Source: Flavobacteriaceae bacterium (GTDB lineage: Bacteria; Bacteroidota; Bacteroidia; Flavobacteriales; Flavobacteriaceae). From it: a stretch of 11,367 nucleotides of DNA. Under the pieces are notes generated by a model, which saw only the letters and a list, made by a program, of their open reading frames with translations, was not told the origin of the DNA and searched no databases. The stretch's first letter is position 1. Each line of letters begins with the position of its first letter. Shown in pieces: positions 1 through 6,517 of the stretch. Both the position numbers and the translations under genes were made by a program. The stretch lies in assembly GCA_016763595.1 (NCBI GenBank), contig JAESTN010000189.1, positions 1 through 11,367 on the forward strand. Direction: 5' to 3'.

Positions 1-142
1 AACGAATGATGAAAATAAAGCAATAAGAGAAAATGTACTGAATACAATCAAGCATATTAGAAAACATAGCCATTGTTTGAGTACGTTTAATATTGAAGGA
101 GGAATTTATGATATTGCAACGGGCGAAGTAGAATTTATATAA
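1..142 (+). CDS. Probable beta-carbonic anhydrase, C-terminal end only
   Basis: Only the last 46 codons are present, read from base 2 and ending at the TAA at 140-142; the rest lies before the window. The peptide has a helix-like stretch (ENVLNTIKHIRKHS) followed by GGIYDIATGEVEFI. This resembles the end of one beta-carbonic anhydrase branch, where a final helix (NVxxTIxxIR) leads into a GxxYDxxTGxVxF strand. Those enzymes hydrate CO2 to bicarbonate with a zinc ion. The zinc ligands are not in this fragment, so the call rests on tail similarity alone. The turn between helix and strand seems several residues shorter than in the relatives I recall. An unrelated protein with a similar tail is possible. 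Confidence 0.45.
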   Translation, partial: TNDENKAIRENVLNTIKHIRKHSHCLSTFNIEGGIYDIATGEVEFI

Positions 143-150
143 TAACATAA

Positions 151-181
151 AAAAATGCCGACTCAATGAGTCGGCATTTTT
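151..181. terminator. Bidirectional intrinsic terminator
   Basis: A perfect 14-bp stem pairs 151-164 with 168-181 around a 3-base loop (AAT). Its core is GC-rich (TGCCGACTC) and it ends in A/T runs on both sides, so a U-tract follows the hairpin on either transcript. It sits between the plus-strand gene ending at 142 and the minus-strand DoxX gene ending at 200, as expected for a terminator shared by converging transcripts. Confidence 0.9.
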
Positions 182-199
182 ATTGTTTGGGTTGCATTC

Positions 200-637
200 T
201 TAAGAAACGTAATTTTCTTTTGAAATGAAACTATCAATTTCAATATATTTGTTCTTCATTGTACTCAAGGCAAATGCAGCGGCAGAAACCCCAAAAACAG
301 AATAGTCTAATGCAGGTTTTATTCCGAAAGCAACTATCATGCTTACTCCAAAAATCAACAATAAAAACCCACTAAGTTTTGCTGTCAATTCTGTTTTGAA
401 TCCAATCAATAAGCAAATAGCAAAAACAACTTCGAAGGCCGTCGCTAAGATTGCTAAAACCGGTATTATTTCTTCTGAAAACCATGGATTCATTTGTTGT
501 GTGTAGTCTACAAATGCGCTCCAGTTTCCCCAAGCCGAGATTTCTTTGGCGTACAAACCAAATCGGTCTGCAACAGCAGATAAAAAGCCAATTGCAATTG
601 ACAATCGTAAAAATAATTTAATGTATTTAGTGTTCAT
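200..637 (-). CDS. DoxX family integral membrane protein
   Basis: This is a small hydrophobic protein with four predicted membrane helices. Numbered from an upstream ATG at 652, they fall at about residues 10-28, 62-84, 91-109 and 114-132. Size, helix layout and the long loop after helix 1 fit the DoxX family; the biochemical role of most members is unknown, though some relatives act with thiol or sulfur redox proteins. I prefer the ATG at 637 (MNTKYIKLFLRLS, 145 residues), which overlaps the preceding gene by 11 bases. The ATG at 652 would add five residues and lengthen the overlap. The gene follows the AhpD-like gene in an overlapping arrangement, so the two are probably translated from one mRNA that ends at the hairpin at 151-181. 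Confidence 0.8.
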   Translation of the reverse strand: MNTKYIKLFLRLSIAIGFLSAVADRFGLYAKEISAWGNWSAFVDYTQQMNPWFSEEIIPVLAILATAFEVVFAICLLIGFKTELTAKLSGFLLLIFGVSMIVAFGIKPALDYSVFGVSAAAFALSTMKNKYIEIDSFISKENYVS

Positions 638-1088
638 TTTCTGTGACTTCATAGTTTCCTGGGGTAAATTCGAAAGACTTCATTAAGCGATTCCATGTGT
701 TAATTTGAGCAATAGATAAGGTTAAATGACTAATTTCTTCTTTGTTAAAATATACATCCAACTCCGTAAATAATTGTGCTGCTATTGGCTCAGTATTCAA
801 TAGTGTAAGTGCATCCGTAAAAGCTAAAACTGCTTGCTCTTTTTGGGTGAAATACGGGGTGCTTTTCCAAATGCCAATTGCATGTATTCTTGTTTCAGTT
901 TCGCCAGTGTGTTTTAACTCTTTGGCGTGCATGTCTACGCAATACGCACAGCCATTTAATATGGATGCTCTATAACGTATCAATTCTAATAGCTGCATAC
1001 TTAATGGAGAGTTGTTAATATAGTTCTCGACAGTCATTACTGCATCAAACATTCCTTTTGGTACTTCGTTGTATGAAATTCGTTCCAT
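627..1088 (-). CDS. Carboxymuconolactone decarboxylase family protein, AhpD-like
   Basis: The 153-residue protein carries the AhpD-type active-site pattern: Glu35, Cys47, Cys50 and His54. The spacing (E-x11-C-x2-C-x3-H) is the same as in the thiol peroxidase AhpD. It lies in an all-helical CMD fold with the segment NGCAYCVDMHAKEL. Members with the CxxC pair act as peroxidases or disulfide reductases that remove organic peroxides, so a redox role is more likely than true carboxymuconolactone decarboxylation. The protein is cytoplasmic, with no signal peptide. Its 3' end overlaps the DoxX start, giving a two-gene unit, and a TAnnTTTG element lies 23 bases upstream of its ATG. The exact substrate cannot be told from the sequence. 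Confidence 0.87.
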   Translation of the reverse strand: MERISYNEVPKGMFDAVMTVENYINNSPLSMQLLELIRYRASILNGCAYCVDMHAKELKHTGETETRIHAIGIWKSTPYFTQKEQAVLAFTDALTLLNTEPIAAQLFTELDVYFNKEEISHLTLSIAQINTWNRLMKSFEFTPGNYEVTENEH

Positions 1089-1110
1089 GATTTTGTTTTT
1101 TTGTGTACTA

Positions 1111-1118
1111 CAAAATTA
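1111..1118 (-). promoter_or_regulatory. Candidate -7 promoter element of the AhpD-like/DoxX operon
   Basis: Read on the minus strand this is TAATTTTG, a full match to the Bacteroidota -7 consensus TAnnTTTG. Transcription would start near 1104, leaving a leader of about 16 bases before the ATG at 1088. A TTG lies 13 bases upstream of the element, closer than the usual -33 spacing, so the upstream half is weak and may depend on an activator. Confidence 0.5.
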
Positions 1119-1139
1119 GGCTTCAAAAGAACAATTTCC

Positions 1140-1155
1140 CTTAAGGTATCTTAAG
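1140..1155. promoter_or_regulatory. Candidate operator: inverted repeat CTTAAG-N4-CTTAAG
   Basis: Two copies of CTTAAG flank GTAT. Each half is itself a palindrome, so the pair is both a direct and an inverted repeat. The site lies between the Crp/Fnr-type regulator (ends at 1166) and the AhpD-like gene, centred about 43 bases upstream of the predicted transcription start. That is close to the -41.5 position at which Crp-family activators often bind. A six-pair AT-rich stem with no U-tract makes a terminator unlikely. Binding by the adjacent regulator is inferred from position only. Confidence 0.4.
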
Positions 1156-1165
1156 AACGTGTTTT

Positions 1166-1753
1166 TTATAAGTTTTTTCTGATTTCACTTAAATATTCTG
1201 GTGTAATGTCTAAATAAGAAGCAATCATATACATGGGAACACGCTGTAGAAAATCAGGAATGTCTCTTTGCAATGTTAAGAAGCGTTCTTTGCTACTGAG
1301 TTTCATGTAAAACTCGTTTTTACGTTGAATCGCAACCAATGTATTTTCGGCAATAATTCGAAAAAGGCGTTCTAGCTTTGGGATTTCTATAAACGCTTTT
1401 TCTAAGTTGTCTTTGCTAATTGATAAAATAGTTGATTTCTCTAAGGTGTCAATTGTGAAGTTCGAAGGCGTTTCTCTAACATAGCTTTCCAAATTGGTCA
1501 TCCACCAGTTTTCAATAGCAAATTGTATGATTTTATCAGTCCCTTTTTCGTTCGTGTAATGTGCTCTTAATAAGCCCTCAATTATAAAGAAATGCTGTTT
1601 GCAAACTTGATTCGTTTCTAATAGGATTTCTTTTTTTGAGTATGATTTTATTGCTAAATACTTGAAAAATGAATCCGTTTCTTCAGCAGAAAAAGGAATG
1701 TATCTGTTGATGTATGATTTTAGCTGGTTTTTTATTTTGGGTGCTGATGTCAT
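1166..1753 (-). CDS. Crp/Fnr family transcriptional regulator
   Basis: The 195-residue protein has a cyclic-nucleotide-binding-type beta-barrel at about residues 25-115, a long dimerisation helix at about 117-150 and a C-terminal DNA-binding region at about 152-195. It ends in the helix-turn-helix-like segment SYLDITPEYLSEIRKNL, which is typical of short Crp/Fnr regulators in Bacteroidota. The barrel lacks the GE...RS(T)A phosphate-binding signature of cAMP receptor proteins, and there is no N-terminal cysteine cluster as in Fnr. The signal is therefore unknown. The ATG directly follows the galE stop (TAAATG), so it is probably co-transcribed and translationally coupled with galE. The AhpD-like gene begins 77 bases downstream on the same strand and is the obvious candidate target. 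Confidence 0.88.
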   Translation of the reverse strand: MTSAPKIKNQLKSYINRYIPFSAEETDSFFKYLAIKSYSKKEILLETNQVCKQHFFIIEGLLRAHYTNEKGTDKIIQFAIENWWMTNLESYVRETPSNFTIDTLEKSTILSISKDNLEKAFIEIPKLERLFRIIAENTLVAIQRKNEFYMKLSSKERFLTLQRDIPDFLQRVPMYMIASYLDITPEYLSEIRKNL

Positions 1754-2761
1754 TTATTGTTTTAACTGCCATTTCCATGCAGAGTCTAACGCTTCATCTA
1801 AGTCTTTTTCTGTTTTCCAATTCAATTCTTTATTGGCAATTGTAGTGTCTGCATATGCGGCTGTAATATCGCCTTCACGTCTACCGACAATCTTATAATT
1901 CAATGATTTCCCAGATGCTTTTTCAAAAGCTTTAATAACTTCCAATACAGAGCTGCCTGTTCCGGTACCAACATTAAAAAACTCAAAATTTGTCTTATTG
2001 TTCTTGTTGATTAAGCGTTCTAATGCGGCAATATGTGCTTTTGCTAAATCCACTACATGAATATAGTCTCTTACAGCTGTTCCGTCAATTGTTGGGTAAT
2101 CATCACCAAAAACAGACAACTCTTTTCTGATTCCCATAGCGGTTTGAGTGATGAACGGAATTAAATTTTGAGGAACACCTAAAGGTAATTCGCCAATTTT
2201 AATACTCTTATGTGCGCCAATCGGATTAAAATATCTAAGCGCAATGGCATTCATATTATACGCTTTACAGCTTTCTTTGATGATCTCTTCTCCTATTTGT
2301 TTGGTGTTCCCATAAGGAGATTCTGCTGGTTTGGTTGGTGCATTTTCAGTGATAGGCAATTCGTCTGCTTGTCCGTAAACAGTACACGAAGAACTGAAAA
2401 TAAAATTGTCAATATTTCTATCTTTCATTTCCTGCAAAAGATATACTAAGCTCCCTATATTGTTTTCGTAATAGTCTAAAGGTTTTGCAACACTTTCTCC
2501 AACTGCTTTAAAAGCAGCAAAATGAATGATTCCATCTACTGTATTGTTTTCGAAAAATGCATGAATATCATTTTTGACTCTTAAATCTATTTGATGAAAG
2601 GCAGGTTTGATTCCCGAAATAGCAGTAATGTTCTCTAAAACATCAATGGTTGTATTTGATAAATCATCAATAATAACAACTTCAAAACCTGAATTTTGTA
2701 ATTCAACAACGGTATGAGATCCAATAAAACCTAATCCACCAGTAACTAATATTCTTTTCAT
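1754..2761 (-). CDS. galE: UDP-glucose 4-epimerase
   Basis: GalE interconverts UDP-glucose and UDP-galactose with bound NAD, feeding galactose catabolism and polysaccharide synthesis. From the ATG at 2761 the protein has 335 residues, near the 338 of E. coli GalE. It shows the Rossmann motif GGLGFIGS (residues 8-15), FAAFKAVGES (81-90), the catalytic SSSCTVYG (123-130) and Tyr150-xxx-Lys154 in PYGNTK, then RYFNPIGAH. An ATG at 2812 would add 17 unrelated residues. It is disfavoured because the Rossmann strand starts right after 2761 and a promoter element lies between the two ATGs. The regulator gene follows without a gap. Some homologues also accept N-acetylated sugars, which cannot be judged here. 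Confidence 0.95.
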   Translation of the reverse strand: MKRILVTGGLGFIGSHTVVELQNSGFEVVIIDDLSNTTIDVLENITAISGIKPAFHQIDLRVKNDIHAFFENNTVDGIIHFAAFKAVGESVAKPLDYYENNIGSLVYLLQEMKDRNIDNFIFSSSCTVYGQADELPITENAPTKPAESPYGNTKQIGEEIIKESCKAYNMNAIALRYFNPIGAHKSIKIGELPLGVPQNLIPFITQTAMGIRKELSVFGDDYPTIDGTAVRDYIHVVDLAKAHIAALERLINKNNKTNFEFFNVGTGTGSSVLEVIKAFEKASGKSLNYKIVGRREGDITAAYADTTIANKELNWKTEKDLDEALDSAWKWQLKQ

Positions 2762-2788
2762 TTGCTCTTTATTATTTTTTTCTGTTGT

Positions 2789-2796
2789 CAAATGTA
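2789..2796 (-). promoter_or_regulatory. Candidate -7 promoter element of galE
   Basis: On the minus strand this reads TACATTTG, matching TAnnTTTG. It implies a start near 2782 and a leader of about 20 bases before the ATG at 2761. A TTG lies 15 bases further upstream, somewhat closer than usual. The site supports 2761 rather than 2812 as the galE start. Confidence 0.45.
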
Positions 2797-2862
2797 ATTC
2801 GCCTTGAAACACAATTACTTTTGTTTATGTGTCTTTTGACTCATTTCATATTGCTAAAATAA

Positions 2863-2890
2863 AAAAGCTCAGTTAAAAAACTGAGCTTTT
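2863..2890 (-). terminator. Intrinsic terminator after the sugar aminotransferase gene
   Basis: A perfect 12-bp stem pairs 2863-2874 with 2879-2890 around an AAAA loop (TTTT on the minus strand). On the minus-strand transcript the hairpin is followed by a run of U. It lies 9 bases past the stop of the gene ending at 2900 and separates it from galE. Confidence 0.88.
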
Positions 2891-2899
2891 GGTGATATT

Positions 2900-4027
2900 T
2901 TATCCTACAAACTGCAAGATCGTTTTCGTAATAAATTCCAGTTGATCTTCTTCCAATTCTGTATGCATTGGTAAAGAGATTACCGTATCAATCAATTGAT
3001 TGGTTACCGTAAAGTCATCTTCATTATATCGTTCGTCTTTATAGGCTTTCTGAGCATGTAAAGGAACTGGGTAATAAATTGCATTCGGAATGTTATTGTC
3101 TAACAAATGTTGGTGTAGCTCGTTGCGTTTTCCGTTTGTGATCTGTAAGGTATACTGATGAAAAACATGGGTTGAAAAATCACTTGTAACTGGAGTAATA
3201 ATATTTGAATTGCTAGCAAAAGCAGTTGAATAATAGTCTGCAGCTTTTCTACGAGCATCACAGTAACCATCTAACAAAGGTAGCTTTGTTTTTAAAACTG
3301 CTGCCTGAATAGAGTCTAATCGAGAATTTACTCCAACAACATCATGGTAGTAACGCTTGTACATTCCGTGATTTACGATTCCTCTTAAGGTGTGCGCTAA
3401 ATCATCATCATTGGTAAAGATTGCCCCACCATCACCATAACATCCTAAATTTTTAGAAGGGAAGAATGAAGTGGTTCCAACGTTACCAATAGTTCCAGAT
3501 TTTTTTGTAGTACCGTCAGAGAATTTATAATCTGCTCCAATTGCTTGCGCATTGTCTTCAATAACAAACAAGTTATGCTCGTTAGCAACTTCCATAACAG
3601 CTTCCATATTGGCGCATTGTCCAAATAAGTGTACGGGTACAATGGCTTTAGTTTTTGGAGTGATTGCTTTTTTCAACGCAGCAATATCCATGTTAAAAGT
3701 AGCCGCTTCTACATCTACTAAAACAGGCGTTAATTTTAACAATCCAATGACCTCTACAGTTGCAGCGAATGTGAAATCTGCAGTAATTACTTCATCTCCT
3801 TGCTCAAGACCTAAACCCATCATGGCAATTTGCAACGCATCCGTTCCATTTGCACATGGAATTACATGTTTTACATTTAAATATTTTTCTAAATCTGCTT
3901 GAAATTCTTTAACGTAAGGGCCGTTTATATATGCTGCTGAATTCAATACTTCGAAAATAGAAGCATCAACAGTTTCTTTGATATGTTTGTATTGACCAGG
4001 AAGGTCAACCATTTGAATTTTTTTCAT
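2900..4027 (-). CDS. DegT/DnrJ/EryC1/StrS family aminotransferase, WbpE-like
   Basis: This is a PLP-dependent aminotransferase acting on keto sugars attached to nucleotides, part of surface polysaccharide or O-antigen sugar synthesis. From the ATG at 4027 it has 375 residues, normal for the family. Visible motifs are CANGTDALQI (58-67), VHLFGQCANMEAV (132-144), IEDNAQAIGA with Asp158 contacting the PLP ring, and SFFPSKNLGCYGDGG with Lys192 as the PLP lysine. Late motifs VGVNSRLDSIQAA and ISLPMH also match. The order and wording resemble WbpE, which makes the 3-amino group of UDP-linked diacetamido uronic acids; the exact substrate is an inference. Upstream ATGs up to 4147 would add 40 residues unlike the family and run into the divergent gene. 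A terminator follows it, and no other sugar gene is fused to its transcript. Confidence 0.93.
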   Translation of the reverse strand: MKKIQMVDLPGQYKHIKETVDASIFEVLNSAAYINGPYVKEFQADLEKYLNVKHVIPCANGTDALQIAMMGLGLEQGDEVITADFTFAATVEVIGLLKLTPVLVDVEAATFNMDIAALKKAITPKTKAIVPVHLFGQCANMEAVMEVANEHNLFVIEDNAQAIGADYKFSDGTTKKSGTIGNVGTTSFFPSKNLGCYGDGGAIFTNDDDLAHTLRGIVNHGMYKRYYHDVVGVNSRLDSIQAAVLKTKLPLLDGYCDARRKAADYYSTAFASNSNIITPVTSDFSTHVFHQYTLQITNGKRNELHQHLLDNNIPNAIYYPVPLHAQKAYKDERYNEDDFTVTNQLIDTVISLPMHTELEEDQLEFITKTILQFVG

Positions 4028-4049
4028 GAAATGAAATTTTTTGTCTCCA

Positions 4050-4057
4050 CAAAAATA
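4050..4057 (-). promoter_or_regulatory. Candidate -7 promoter element of the aminotransferase gene
   Basis: The minus strand reads TATTTTTG, a full TAnnTTTG match, with a TTG 15 bases upstream. It predicts a start near 4043 and a leader of about 16 bases before the ATG at 4027. It shares the 106-base divergent spacer with the acylase promoter. Confidence 0.45.
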
Positions 4058-4104
4058 CAAATTATTCCTGTTCAAGCGAGCTCCTTTAGTATTGATTTTT
4101 CTGT

Positions 4105-4112
4105 TATCTTTG
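4105..4112 (+). promoter_or_regulatory. Candidate -7 promoter element of the acylase gene
   Basis: TATCTTTG matches TAnnTTTG and ends 21 bases before the ATG at 4134. No good TTG is found at the usual -33 distance. The position favours 4134 as the start, since ATGs further upstream would precede the transcript. Confidence 0.45.
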
Positions 4113-4133
4113 GTCGAATTCAAATTTATTTTC

Positions 4134-6515
4134 ATGAAGCTTCTCAAAAAAAATGTAAAAGTTATAGGTAGTCTTATTCTGTTAGTTATTGTTGGTTTTT
4201 GGTTGTTTACCAGATCCTTGCATCCAACCTATAATGGTGAGCTTGATTTGGCTAATATTTCTGATGAAGTTACTGTGTACTATGACGAGGTTGGTGTGCC
4301 ACATATCAATGCGCAAAATCAAAAAGATGCATATACAGCTTTAGGGTATGTGCATGCGCAAGATCGATTATGGCAAATGGAATTGATTCGTAGAATTGCT
4401 GCAGGTAGATTGTCTGAAATTTTCGGGAAGGATTTGGTGAAAACGGATAGATTCTTTGCTGGTTTAGGGATTGAAGAAGCCTCTGCTAAAACCATTGCAA
4501 ACCTGGATAAAAACTCGGACTCATATAAACTAGCAATTGCCTATTTAGATGGAGTAAATCAGTTTATGGAAAATGGACCAACACCTGTTGAATTCTTATT
4601 GGTTGGGGTTGAGAAAGAGGTATATACTTTAAAAGATGTGTACAATGTTTTTGGGTATATGGCCTTTAGTTTTGCGGCGGCTCATAAAACAGATCCGATG
4701 TTAAATGAAGTGAAAGAAAAATTAGGGGATGCTTATTTCAATGAAATTAGTTTGTCTAATGTAGAAAATACAGAGTTGATTAAGAATGAAAAGAATCCGT
4801 TTTTAACGGCAAATGTTGCATCAGCAATTCAAGATATTTATAACCAATTGCCATTAGCACCTTTTATTGGTAGTAATTCTTGGGTGTTGGGCCCAGAAAA
4901 AACAAAGAACGGACGTGTGATTTTTGCGAATGACCCTCATATAGGATATTCACAACCTTCTGTATGGTATCAATCGCATATTAAAACTCCAGATTACGAA
5001 ATGTATGGTTTTAATTTAGCGCTTTCTCCGTTTTCTTTAATGGGTCACAATCGAGAATATGCCTTTGGAATGACGATGTTTGAAAACGATGATGTGGATT
5101 TTTATTTTGAAAAAAACAATCCAAATAATCCATTGGAATACCAAACTAAAGACGGTTTTAAAAAATATGATATTATTAAAAAAACAATCAAAGTAAAAGA
5201 TGCTGCTGATGTTGTAATTGAGGTAAAAATAAGTCAACATGGACCTATAATGAACGACTTGATTGAACATGTAAATGATGAAAGACCTATGGCAATTCAA
5301 TGGGTTTACACCAGATTAGAGAATCAATTATTACAATTATCTCATCAAATGTCTCACGCAACATCTTTAAAAGAATTCAAAAATGCGGCAAGTAAATTAC
5401 ATGCTCCAGGGTTGAATATTATGTATGGAGATGCTAAAAACAATATCGCTTGGTTTGCTGCAGGGAAACTGTATAAATACAGAGAAGGGGTCAATACAAA
5501 GTTGGTTTTAGATGGCGCTTCTGGAGATGATGAAATTTTAGAGTATTTCGATTTTGAAGAAAACCCACAGGCTATAAACCCAAGCAGTAATTATGTGTAT
5601 TCGGCAAACAACCAGCCAGATTCTATTAAAAATGGATTGTATCCAGGATATTATTTGCCAGAAGATAGAGCGAAACGAATTGTACGCTTGTTAAAAGATA
5701 AAAACGATTTCACAAAAGAAGATGTGGCTAAAATGATCTACGATGTAACGTCTGCAAGTACCTCAGAAAATATTCAGAATTTTATGAGTGGAATAGAAAC
5801 AGCAGATTTAACAGTTAATGAAAAAACGAGCTTAGACCTGTTGTCTAATTGGAAAGGGTATTACGGAAAAAAAGAAGTTGGACCAACCATTTACAATCGT
5901 TTGGTATATGAGTTTTTAGTTGCTACGTATAAAGATGAAATGGGTAAAAGCTTTGCACAGTTTATTAATACACCTTATCAAGACAAAGCATTGGCAGAAC
6001 AAATTGGGAGAGAAAATTCTGTTTGGTGGGATAATGTGTCAACTAAAAATAAAAAGGAAACTAGGAAAGAAATTATTACAAGCGCTTTTAAAAAGGCCGT
6101 TTCTTTTGTTTCGAATCAGTTAGGAAATAATGTACAAGATTGGACATGGGATAAAGTAATCTCTGTGGAGTATGGGCATGCTCTGGGTAAAATTGCTGCA
6201 TTGCGTACCTATTTTAACGTAGGGCCTTTTAAAACTATTGGAGGAAATGAGGTAATTAACAATCAGATTTTTAATTTAGATAGCACTGGAATTTATAAAG
6301 TGACTGCTGGTCCTTCTACCCGTAGAATTATAGATTTTTCTGATGTGGAAAATAGCTTAGGAATTTTACCAACTGGACAATCGGGTAACGTGTTTAGTCC
6401 TCATTATGATGACCAAGCTCAAATGTATATTGATGGGAAATTTATGAAAATGAAACTCAATCAAAAAGAGATTGAAGCTTCTGAAAATGTACTTGTTTTT
6501 AAGCCTAAAAATTAA
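4134..6515 (+). CDS. Penicillin acylase family N-terminal-nucleophile hydrolase
   Basis: Members cleave amide bonds of acylated compounds such as penicillins, cyclic lipopeptides or acyl-homoserine lactones after autocatalytic cutting into alpha and beta chains. From the ATG at 4134 the precursor has 793 residues. A basic start (MKLLKKNVK) and one hydrophobic helix (about residues 10-26) indicate export across the inner membrane with a membrane anchor or signal peptide. The alpha-chain signature HAQDRLWQMELIRR falls near residues 74-87. The predicted beta chain begins at Ser247 in GSNSWVLG, the family nucleophile. NDPH follows at 266-269, and Asn-Asn at 492-493 fits the oxyanion-hole asparagine. 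All key residues are present, so it is probably active. The substrate is unknown; an acyl-homoserine lactone acylase is possible. An unknown membrane protein gene starts 2 bases downstream. Confidence 0.93.
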   Translation: MKLLKKNVKVIGSLILLVIVGFWLFTRSLHPTYNGELDLANISDEVTVYYDEVGVPHINAQNQKDAYTALGYVHAQDRLWQMELIRRIAAGRLSEIFGKDLVKTDRFFAGLGIEEASAKTIANLDKNSDSYKLAIAYLDGVNQFMENGPTPVEFLLVGVEKEVYTLKDVYNVFGYMAFSFAAAHKTDPMLNEVKEKLGDAYFNEISLSNVENTELIKNEKNPFLTANVASAIQDIYNQLPLAPFIGSNSWVLGPEKTKNGRVIFANDPHIGYSQPSVWYQSHIKTPDYEMYGFNLALSPFSLMGHNREYAFGMTMFENDDVDFYFEKNNPNNPLEYQTKDGFKKYDIIKKTIKVKDAADVVIEVKISQHGPIMNDLIEHVNDERPMAIQWVYTRLENQLLQLSHQMSHATSLKEFKNAASKLHAPGLNIMYGDAKNNIAWFAAGKLYKYREGVNTKLVLDGASGDDEILEYFDFEENPQAINPSSNYVYSANNQPDSIKNGLYPGYYLPEDRAKRIVRLLKDKNDFTKEDVAKMIYDVTSASTSENIQNFMSGIETADLTVNEKTSLDLLSNWKGYYGKKEVGPTIYNRLVYEFLVATYKDEMGKSFAQFINTPYQDKALAEQIGRENSVWWDNVSTKNKKETRKEIITSAFKKAVSFVSNQLGNNVQDWTWDKVISVEYGHALGKIAALRTYFNVGPFKTIGGNEVINNQIFNLDSTGIYKVTAGPSTRRIIDFSDVENSLGILPTGQSGNVFSPHYDDQAQMYIDGKFMKMKLNQKEIEASENVLVFKPKN

Positions 6516-6517
6516 AG

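Noticed and set aside
199..204. A further CTTAAG followed by AAACGT at the end of the DoxX gene, similar to the operator copy at 1150
   Set aside because: It is a single half-site overlapping a stop codon next to a terminator; a six-base AT-rich match is expected by chance.
742..975. Plus-strand open frame opposite the AhpD-like gene
   Set aside because: It is the antisense shadow of a clear gene and has no recognisable protein features.
2762..2812. 17-residue N-terminal extension of galE
   Set aside because: It lies ahead of the Rossmann fold start and contains the candidate promoter; GalE length matches the family without it.
3552..3902. Plus-strand open frame of 116 codons opposite the aminotransferase gene
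   Set aside because: The opposite strand encodes conserved motifs of a known family across the whole stretch; the frame has no start signals of its own.
4041..4133. N-terminal extension of the acylase from an ATG at 4041
   Set aside because: The extra 31 residues do not resemble the family, precede the basic-hydrophobic export signal, lie upstream of the promoter element at 4105-4112 and would overlap the longest reading of the divergent gene.
4028..4147. N-terminal extension of the aminotransferase to 4147
   Set aside because: The 40 added residues are polar, low in conservation signals and unlike family members, which begin close to the MKKIQMVDL segment.
5037..5300. Minus-strand open frame inside the acylase gene
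   Set aside because: Composition is dominated by Phe/Ile from A-rich coding sequence on the other strand; there are no motifs.
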